From Anaerolineae bacterium (GTDB lineage: Bacteria; Chloroflexota; Anaerolineae; JAAYZQ01), in assembly GCA_016926595.1 (NCBI GenBank), contig JAFGOG010000220.1, forward strand, positions 1 through 12,426: DNA of 12,426 nt, in the 5' to 3' direction. The notes beneath the pieces were generated by a model. It saw only the letters and a list, made by a program, of their open reading frames with translations, had not been told where the DNA came from and ran no database searches. Positions 7,739-12,426 of this stretch are shown here, one piece after another. Position 1 is the first letter of the stretch. Each line of letters opens with the position of its first letter. Both the position numbers and the translations under genes were made by a program.

Positions 7739-9811
7739 CTATTTTTCTTCGTCCTCCCGCTTGGAGGCGGCGATGATCTGCTCGACCAGGTGGGCAGGCA
7801 CCTCCTGGTAGTGGGAGTATTCCATGCTGAACACACCCCGCCCTTGGGTGAACGAGCGCAGATTGGTCACGTAGCGCTGCATCTCGGCCAGCGGGGCCAG
7901 CGCCGTGACAAAGCTGTTGCCTGCGGCCTGGTCCATGCCCAGCACCTGGGCGCGGCGGGTGTTCAGGTCGCTCAGCACATCGCCCATATACTCCTCGGGC
8001 ACGGTGATGGTGAACTTGTAGATCGGCTCCAATATCACCGGTCCGGCGGCCTTGACTGCCAGCTTGAACACTTCGCGACCAGCGATCTGGAAGGCGATAT
8101 CTTTAGAGTCAACGGGGTGTTCCTTGCCGTCGTACACCGCCGCTTTGACGTCCACGACCGGGTAACCGGCGATCACCCCTTGCTCCATGACCGACTTGAC
8201 CCCTTTTTCGATCGATGGGCCGAAGCTCTTGGAAACGTTCATGCCGACCACTTCCCAGGCGAACTCAAAGCCGGCATCGCGCTCCAACGGCTCGATCCTC
8301 AGGTGCACTTCGGCGAACTGCCCGGCGCCGCCCGTCTGCTTCTTGTGGCGGTACTGTTCCCTGGCCGGGCGGGTGATCGTCTCGCGGTATGGCACCCGTG
8401 GCACGGCCGTATCCAGGCTCAGGCCAAAGGTTTCTTCCATACGCCGTATGGCGACGTTGATGTGAGTATCACCCATGCCCGACATGATCGCCTCGTGAGT
8501 GATCGGGTCCTGGCGCCACGAAAGCGTCGGGTCCTGTTCGGCCATGCGGTTCAGCGTTGGACTGATCTTGGCCGCATCGGCCTTGGTCCTGGGGCTGACG
8601 GCCACTGAGAAGAGGGGATTGGGATAGGACGGCGGATCGAGCCGCACCGGCGCTCCAATGTCATACATGGTGTCACCGGTCTGGGTCTCGCTCAGCTTGG
8701 TCACCACGCCAATGTCGCCGGCCGGCACCCTGGTCACAGGGATCTGCTCTTTACCCCGAACGGTGTAGACCTGGCCGATCCGCTCTTCGCCGTCATCGCG
8801 GCTGCGCCTCACCCGGGAATCGGACTCGAGTGTGCCAGAATAAACGCGCAGGTAGGACATCTTGCCCACGTAGGGGTCGGCTATCGTCTTGAACACCAGG
8901 GCCACGAGGGACGCTGAAGGGTCAACCTGGAGCTTGACCTGGGCCCCGGTCGCCGGGTTGGCGGCCGGGTAGGGGCCGGCGTCGACCGGCGACGGCAACA
9001 GGCGGATGATGGCCTGCATCAACGGCACGACGCCGACATTCATCGCCGCCGATCCAACCAGCACCGGCACCAACGTTCCCTGAGCTATCCGGCTCCCGAG
9101 GCCGCGCATGATCTCTGCTTCGGTCAGGGTCTCGGTTTCGAAATACTTTTCCATAAGAGCATCTTCGCCCTCAGCCGCCGCTTCGATGAGGGCCGTCCGC
9201 GCCTCGGCTACCGCATCGGCCATGTCGGCCGGCACCGGGGCTTCGGCGGCCGTTGCCCCCAGGTAGGCTTTCTGGGTCAGGAGGTCGACCACGCCCTTCA
9301 AGTCGGCATGGTTGCCGATCGGCACCTGGATTGGGACAGCCGCCACGCCAAACTTGGCCGCCACCTGGCGGGCGACGCCGGCATAGTCTGCGTTGTCGCG
9401 CTCCATCTTGTTGACAAAGACCAGTTTGGGCAGTTTGCGCTCGCTGGCATAGTGCCAGACCTGCTCGGTGCCTACCTCGACACCGCTGACCGAATCGATG
9501 ACGACCACTATGCCATCGGCCACCCGGATGGCGCTGACTACCTCGCCTACAAAGTCCATGTAGCCGGGCGCGTCCAGTGTGTTCAGCTTGTGGTCCTGCC
9601 ACTCACAAGGGATGATCGACAGGTTGATCGACATCTTGCGACGGCGCTCTTCGTCGTCCCAGTCGGAAACTGACGTGCCGTCGTCGACGCGGCCCAAGCG
9701 GTTGACCGCCCCGGTGTTGAACAGCATCGCCTCAACCAGGGTGGTCTTGCCACAACCGCTGTGACCCAGCAAGGCGACGTTGCGCAGCTTGTCGCTCTTG
9801 AACATTGTCAT
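7739..9811 (-). CDS. Elongation factor G, second type (EF-G2 family GTPase)
   Basis: The 690-residue protein has the full five-domain EF-G layout. The G domain carries G1 GHSGCGKT (16-23), the switch I segment RRRKMSINLS (56-65), G3 DAPGY (80-84), G4 NKME (134-137) and G5 GSA (253-255). Domain II follows at about 300-390. Domains III-V include the domain IV signature TGGAGQFAEVHLRIEP (493-508), YKFTITVPEEYMGDVLSDLN (598-617) and the C-terminal EYSHYQEVPAHLVEQI (664-679). DAPGY in place of DTPGH, and the C-terminus, resemble Thermus thermophilus EF-G-2 rather than the housekeeping EF-G, which is probably encoded elsewhere. The physiological role of the second type is not settled; it binds ribosomes and GTP in Thermus. 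G4 has Glu where NKxD has Asp. The first ATG (9811) has GGAGG six bases upstream. No rpsL, rpsG or tuf is adjacent, so it stands outside the str operon. Confidence 0.94.
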   Translation of the reverse strand: MTMFKSDKLRNVALLGHSGCGKTTLVEAMLFNTGAVNRLGRVDDGTSVSDWDDEERRRKMSINLSIIPCEWQDHKLNTLDAPGYMDFVGEVVSAIRVADGIVVVIDSVSGVEVGTEQVWHYASERKLPKLVFVNKMERDNADYAGVARQVAAKFGVAAVPIQVPIGNHADLKGVVDLLTQKAYLGATAAEAPVPADMADAVAEARTALIEAAAEGEDALMEKYFETETLTEAEIMRGLGSRIAQGTLVPVLVGSAAMNVGVVPLMQAIIRLLPSPVDAGPYPAANPATGAQVKLQVDPSASLVALVFKTIADPYVGKMSYLRVYSGTLESDSRVRRSRDDGEERIGQVYTVRGKEQIPVTRVPAGDIGVVTKLSETQTGDTMYDIGAPVRLDPPSYPNPLFSVAVSPRTKADAAKISPTLNRMAEQDPTLSWRQDPITHEAIMSGMGDTHINVAIRRMEETFGLSLDTAVPRVPYRETITRPAREQYRHKKQTGGAGQFAEVHLRIEPLERDAGFEFAWEVVGMNVSKSFGPSIEKGVKSVMEQGVIAGYPVVDVKAAVYDGKEHPVDSKDIAFQIAGREVFKLAVKAAGPVILEPIYKFTITVPEEYMGDVLSDLNTRRAQVLGMDQAAGNSFVTALAPLAEMQRYVTNLRSFTQGRGVFSMEYSHYQEVPAHLVEQIIAASKREDEEK

Positions 9812-9876
9812 CGGGTTCCTCCATACAGCCCTTAAACCTCATGTGGAGGCTAAAAGCAAGGTTTTCTAGACGCCAT

Positions 9877-9905
9877 ATTGTACGGCATATCGGGATAGAT
9901 GTCAA
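9877..9905 (-). promoter_or_regulatory. Consensus sigma70-type promoter for EF-G2
   Basis: On the minus strand a perfect TTGACA (9905-9900) and TACAAT (9882-9877) are separated by exactly 17 bp. The predicted start near 9870 gives a leader of about 59 nt ending in GGAGG (9822-9818). The -35 box begins 13 bp after the hydantoinase stop, and no terminator is visible between them, so some read-through from the upstream gene is possible. Confidence 0.78.
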
Positions 9906-9917
9906 AGTAAGCGGCAA

Positions 9918-11294
9918 TTAAAGCAAAAGAGGGATGGTGCGCAGGCATTGTCCCCGGCCTGGGCGTGCGATAAACCGGCCGTCACGTACGATCGCCTCTC
10001 CCCGCGATAGGACCGTCACCGGATAACCGGTCACGGTCCACCCTTCGTAAGGGGTATAGTCCACATTGTGGTGCAGCGACTCGGCGGCCAAGGTGACCTG
10101 GCGCTCAGGATCAAAGATCACCACATCGGCGTCGGCGCCCACGGCCAGCGTGCCTTTGCGCGGGGCTAGGCCAAAGCGCCGAGCCGGCTCGGTGCAGCAG
10201 ACAGCCACCCACCGCTCGAGCGTCAGGCGGCCAGCTCGCACGCCGTGGGTGTAGAGGAGGGCCAGGCGGGTCTCGATCCCCGGCGCGCCGCCGGGGATGC
10301 GCGTAAAGTCATGCCGCCCACGCGTCTTTTGCGTGGCAAAGAAAAAGGGGCAGTGGTCGGTGGCGACGGTGTCCACCTCGCCCGCCGCCAGCCCGGCCCA
10401 CAGCGCCGCCCGGTCGCGCTCGGTGCGCGGCGGCGGGGACATGACGAACTTGGCCGCTTCAAACCCGGGCCGGCCGTATTCGGCCTCGTCCAGCAGCAGG
10501 TACTGAGAGCAGGTTTCAACCCACACCACCTGGCCCCGGCCGCGGGCGGCGCGCACTGCCTCCAGCCCAACTGCACACGACAGGTGGGCCACCGTCAGCG
10601 GCGCATCGACAACACGGGCCAGCGCCAGCAGGCGGCCAATCGCCTCGGCCTCCATAAAATCTGGGCGGGTGAGGGGGTGGTTTTCGGGGCCGGTGCGCCC
10701 CCCGGCCAGCGCCTGCGCGGCCAGGTAGGCAATGGCGTGGTGGTTCTCGGCGTGGACCAGCACCCGCCCGCCGGCCCGGCCCAGCGCTGCCAGCGCCCGC
10801 AGCAGCTCGCCATCGTCCAGCCGCAAGCCCTGATAGGCCATGTACAGCTTGAAGCTGGCCGCGCCGGCTGCTATCGAGTCGGGGATTTGGGACAGTGTGG
10901 CGTCGTCGGCGCGGGACAGGGTCATGTGCAGCCCATAATCCACGGCCACTTTGCCATCGGCCTCGGCCCGGCGGGCTGCCAGCGCCTCGACGAGTGGCTG
11001 GCCCGGCTTGGGCTCGACAAAGTCGATCACCGTCGTCGTCCCGCCACAGGCAGCGGCGACCGTGCCGGTGTAGAAATCGTCACTAGAGGCGAACTCGCCG
11101 ACCGGCATCTGGAGGTGGACGTGCTCGTCGACCGCGCCGGGCAGGACCAGCATCCCCGCCGCGTCTATCCTCTCCCGGCCGGGCAGATCCGGGCCGACTG
11201 CCGCGATCCGGCCGTCGAGGATGCCCAGGTCGGCGTGCAGCGTCGCCTCGGCCGTGACCAGCATCCCGTTGGCGATCACCGTGTCGAAGATCAT
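9918..11294 (-). CDS. Dihydropyrimidinase / D-hydantoinase family amidohydrolase
   Basis: The cyclic amidohydrolase family opens the ring of dihydropyrimidines, hydantoins or related cyclic amides. The binuclear metal site is complete. Counting from the upstream ATG at 11306, it consists of HVH (62-64), the carboxylated lysine in SFKLYMAY (K153), HAEN (H185), AHLS (H241) and ATDHCPF (D317). EHVHLQMP, GGTTTVIDF (88-96) and the C-terminal HHNVDYTPYEGW (412-423) are dihydropyrimidinase-like and argue against dihydroorotase. The substrate cannot be fixed from sequence; allantoinase or phenylhydantoinase activity is possible. I chose the second ATG (11294; 458 residues) because GGAGG lies just upstream and the promoter predicts a start near 11308, which would leave the first ATG (11306) almost leaderless. 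No carbamoylase, permease or other pyrimidine catabolism gene is adjacent. Confidence 0.9.
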   Translation of the reverse strand: MIFDTVIANGMLVTAEATLHADLGILDGRIAAVGPDLPGRERIDAAGMLVLPGAVDEHVHLQMPVGEFASSDDFYTGTVAAACGGTTTVIDFVEPKPGQPLVEALAARRAEADGKVAVDYGLHMTLSRADDATLSQIPDSIAAGAASFKLYMAYQGLRLDDGELLRALAALGRAGGRVLVHAENHHAIAYLAAQALAGGRTGPENHPLTRPDFMEAEAIGRLLALARVVDAPLTVAHLSCAVGLEAVRAARGRGQVVWVETCSQYLLLDEAEYGRPGFEAAKFVMSPPPRTERDRAALWAGLAAGEVDTVATDHCPFFFATQKTRGRHDFTRIPGGAPGIETRLALLYTHGVRAGRLTLERWVAVCCTEPARRFGLAPRKGTLAVGADADVVIFDPERQVTLAAESLHHNVDYTPYEGWTVTGYPVTVLSRGEAIVRDGRFIARPGRGQCLRTIPLLL

Positions 11295-11314
11295 CTCACC
11301 CTCCATTGTCCGCC

Positions 11315-11343
11315 ACTATACCTGACAATAGGGGAGATGTCAA
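11315..11343 (-). promoter_or_regulatory. Consensus sigma70-type promoter for the hydantoinase gene
   Basis: On the minus strand a perfect TTGACA (11343-11338) and TATAGT (11320-11315) are exactly 17 bp apart. The predicted start near 11308 gives a leader of about 14 nt containing GGAGG before the ATG at 11294. It faces away from the promoter at 11430-11457; the heptamer array lies between them. Confidence 0.78.
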
Positions 11344-11354
11344 TTCGTCTGGAA

Positions 11355-11434
11355 GATTGGAAGTTGGAAGTTAGAGGTTGGAGGTTGGATGGATTCGCTG
11401 CGCTCACCACAGGTGTTGGAAATTGGAGGTTGAC
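11355..11434 (+). repeat. Degenerate heptamer repeat array, consensus RRTTGGA
   Basis: Five contiguous 7-bp units occupy 11355-11389 (GATTGGA, AGTTGGA, AGTTAGA, GGTTGGA, GGTTGGA). After a 24-bp interruption three more follow at 11414-11434 (TGTTGGA, AATTGGA, GGTTGAC). The interruption (11390-11413) contains ATTCGCTGCGCTCACCAC. Units differ mainly at the first two positions. Heptanucleotide short tandem repeats are known from intergenic regions of filamentous cyanobacteria, and I recall similar arrays from Chloroflexota genomes. No coding function is likely. The array fills the space between two divergent promoters, and its last unit supplies the -35 box of the rightward one. Confidence 0.8.
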
Positions 11435-11457
11435 TTTTGTCTGGATTATGATATACT
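11430..11457 (+). promoter_or_regulatory. Sigma70-type promoter with extended -10 for the secreted protein gene
   Basis: TTGACT (11430-11435) and TATACT (11452-11457) are separated by 16 bp, and TG stands one base before the -10 box (TGATATACT), an extended -10 element. The predicted start near 11464 gives an untranslated leader of about 147 nt. The -35 box is formed by the last heptamer unit plus one base. Confidence 0.62.
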
Positions 11458-11463
11458 GGGAAT

Positions 11464-11610
11464 TGGTGATCGGGCTTAGACGCTCCACAGAGCTCACCAC
11501 GAAGCGGATACGACGGCGTATCCGGCCCAAAAACCACCGACTTGCACTCGACACTGCCTGCGCATCCGTCAGAAACCCTATCGCCGTTTCGCACATAAAG
11601 GAGGTCTCTG
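11464..11610 (+). promoter_or_regulatory. Long 5' leader with a stable hairpin, upstream of the secreted protein gene
   Basis: With the hydantoinase leader, promoters and repeats, this completes the only gene-free stretch of about 300 bases in the window. It contains a perfect 8-bp stem with a 4-nt loop, CGGATACG-ACGG-CGTATCCG (11505-11524), followed by GCCCAAAAACC rather than a T tract, so it is not a plus-strand terminator. GCTCACCAC at 11492-11500 repeats the same 9-mer at 11402-11410. A strong AAGGAGG (11598-11604) stands six bases before the ATG. I recognise no known riboswitch family in it. Function unknown; mRNA stabilisation or translational control is possible. Confidence 0.5.
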
Positions 11611-12426
11611 ATGAAAGGGCAAAAGGTTCTCTCGGTCGTGTCGATCGTAGGGTTGCTCCTGGCGCTGGCAGTCGGGACGGTTGGTCAGCCCATCTCCGCT
11701 CAGGCGGCGAAACTTGCTCACCCACCGGCAAATGCACCGGTTGTGGAAACAGCAACGATAACCCCGGGGATCTCTCCAGATTGGTGGTCCACTGTCCAGG
11801 AGACGATCCGCACCTCGGAGTACTATGTCACCTGGCAGGATCAAACCTATCTCGCCGATCTGCCGGCCGCTTACCAGGCCCCCAACCGGGCGCACAACCT
11901 GCGCACCTACTTTAGCCCAGACGGCCCGATCGTCATTCCGCGCACCTGGACAGAGGAGACCAGTATCCCGCCCTGGCGCCTGGAGATGGCACTGGCCGCC
12001 TGGGGGCGGGCCGGGGCGCTCGCCGCTCCATCGCCGGCTACGCTGGAAGCCACGGAGAACCGGATCGAGTACCGGCGCGATCAGGTGGTCGAGTGGTACC
12101 GCAACGACGAAAACGGGCTGAGGCAGGGCTTTAGCCTGTTGTCGCCGCCAGCGGGCGAAGGGGCGCTCCAGATGGACCTGGCGCTGCGTGGTGATTTGGT
12201 CCCGCAGTTGGATCCAGCGGGAGCCGTGGTCGAGTTCCAGGACGGCGACGGCAAGCCGGCGCTGCGCTACAGCGGCCTGTCGGTGGTCGACGCCGCCGGC
12301 CGGGCGCTGCCCGCCTGGCTGTCATTGGACGGGGCTATGCTGTCGCTCGTCGTCGACGACACCGGCGCCGCCTATCCCATCGAGGTCGACCCGGTGCTGA
12401 CCGGCCTGCCGCCCGATGACGACTGG
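11611..12426 (+). CDS. Secreted protein, N-terminal part (3' end beyond window), possibly an FG-GAP/beta-repeat surface protein
   Basis: The frame is open from the ATG at 11611 to the window edge, giving 272 codons without a stop. A signal peptide is clear: basic MKGQK, a hydrophobic core (about 6-22) and a likely cleavage site after PISAQA (residue 32). The mature part begins with a proline/alanine linker and continues into a beta-rich region. The segments IEYRRDQVVEWYRNDENGL, RQGFSLLSPPAGEGAL, LALRGDLVPQLD and VVDDTGAAYPIEVDPVLTG resemble the conserved N-terminal module I recall from very large secreted Chloroflexota and myxobacterial proteins that continue into FG-GAP or similar beta-propeller repeats. 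That continuation cannot be seen here, so the family is inference. AAGGAGG six bases upstream supports the start. It was judged coding from its signal peptide, ribosome site and uninterrupted frame. The gene is cut only by the window end; nothing suggests it is broken. Confidence 0.75.
   Translation, partial: MKGQKVLSVVSIVGLLLALAVGTVGQPISAQAAKLAHPPANAPVVETATITPGISPDWWSTVQETIRTSEYYVTWQDQTYLADLPAAYQAPNRAHNLRTYFSPDGPIVIPRTWTEETSIPPWRLEMALAAWGRAGALAAPSPATLEATENRIEYRRDQVVEWYRNDENGLRQGFSLLSPPAGEGALQMDLALRGDLVPQLDPAGAVVEFQDGDGKPALRYSGLSVVDAAGRALPAWLSLDGAMLSLVVDDTGAAYPIEVDPVLTGLPPDDDW

Noticed and set aside
7790..8608. A 272-codon open frame on the plus strand antisense to EF-G2
   Set aside because: It lies wholly inside the strongly supported EF-G2 domains III-V, is rich in His/Arg/Gly without a domain, and has no Shine-Dalgarno sequence.
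9834..9864. Overlapping small dyads (AAACCT/AGGTTT and CCTC/GAGG) in the EF-G2 leader, a possible attenuator
   Set aside because: Stems of 4-6 bp with a long loop or mutually exclusive pairing are weak and no T tract follows; chance is a sufficient explanation.
11295..11306. The upstream ATG of the hydantoinase gene (11306)
   Set aside because: The predicted transcript start near 11308 leaves it almost without a leader, while GGAGG is well placed for the ATG at 11294. Leaderless translation cannot be fully excluded.
11505..11524. Reading the leader hairpin as a plus-strand terminator
   Set aside because: It is followed by GCCCAAAAACC, not a T tract, and lies between a promoter and a gene with a strong ribosome site.
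10245..11915. A 556-codon open frame on the plus strand antisense to the hydantoinase and running through the intergenic region
   Set aside because: The minus-strand protein has a complete metal site and a consensus promoter. The antisense protein has low-complexity composition, crosses the repeats and two promoters, and has no recognisable domain. It is a high-GC shadow frame.

Overview
The window looks like a piece of a moderately GC-rich bacterial chromosome, most probably from Chloroflexota (Anaerolineae or Caldilineae type). This is inference from gene content: a PadR regulator of the long 'KGLLTFW' type, a four-repeat YbbR protein, a DUF362 protein, a two-HTH XRE regulator, a Thermus-type second EF-G, a GAF histidine kinase, and a heptamer-repeat intergenic region next to a large secreted protein. 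No tRNA, rRNA, CRISPR array, transposase, integrase or phage gene is visible. Genes are tightly packed and most have a clear Shine-Dalgarno sequence.

Layout. (1) 1-1417, plus strand: a PadR-family regulator followed 13 bp later by GDP-mannose 4,6-dehydratase (gmd). (2) 1425-4560, minus strand: a probable three-gene operon, DUF362 protein, then PHP phosphoesterase-like protein, then membrane-anchored YbbR protein, with gaps of 10 and 3 bp. It converges on gmd with only 7 bp between stop codons. (3) 4561-4710: a compact divergent control region with two sigma70-type promoters back to back. The plus-strand promoter has an inverted repeat, TTGTGC-N8-GCACAA, centred on its -10 box. (4) 4711-7674, plus strand: a probable three-gene operon of a two-HTH XRE regulator, a soluble GAF histidine kinase (HisKA_3 type), and a three-repeat TPR protein. 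There is no response regulator in the window. (5) 7677-7718: a perfect 14-bp hairpin terminator serving the minus-strand gene. (6) 7739-9811, minus strand: a second-type elongation factor G (EF-G2) with its own consensus promoter. (7) 9918-11294, minus strand: a dihydropyrimidinase/hydantoinase-family amidohydrolase with its own consensus promoter. (8) 11295-11610: an intergenic region of about 0.3 kb with two divergent promoters separated by a degenerate heptamer array (RRTTGGA), then a long leader containing a stable hairpin. (9) 11611-12426, plus strand: the first 272 codons of a secreted protein that runs off the window.

How it works together. Regions 2-4 are the most interesting part: the XRE regulator probably controls its own operon and perhaps the divergent DUF362-PHP-YbbR operon. 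The kinase-TPR pair suggests a cytosolic sensing circuit whose partner lies elsewhere. EF-G2 and the hydantoinase each have their own promoter and look like independent units. I found no clear defence island or biosynthetic cluster. The leads worth following are regulatory (operator over the -10 box, heptamer array between promoters, structured leader), plus an unusual substitution in the EF-G2 guanine-recognition motif.
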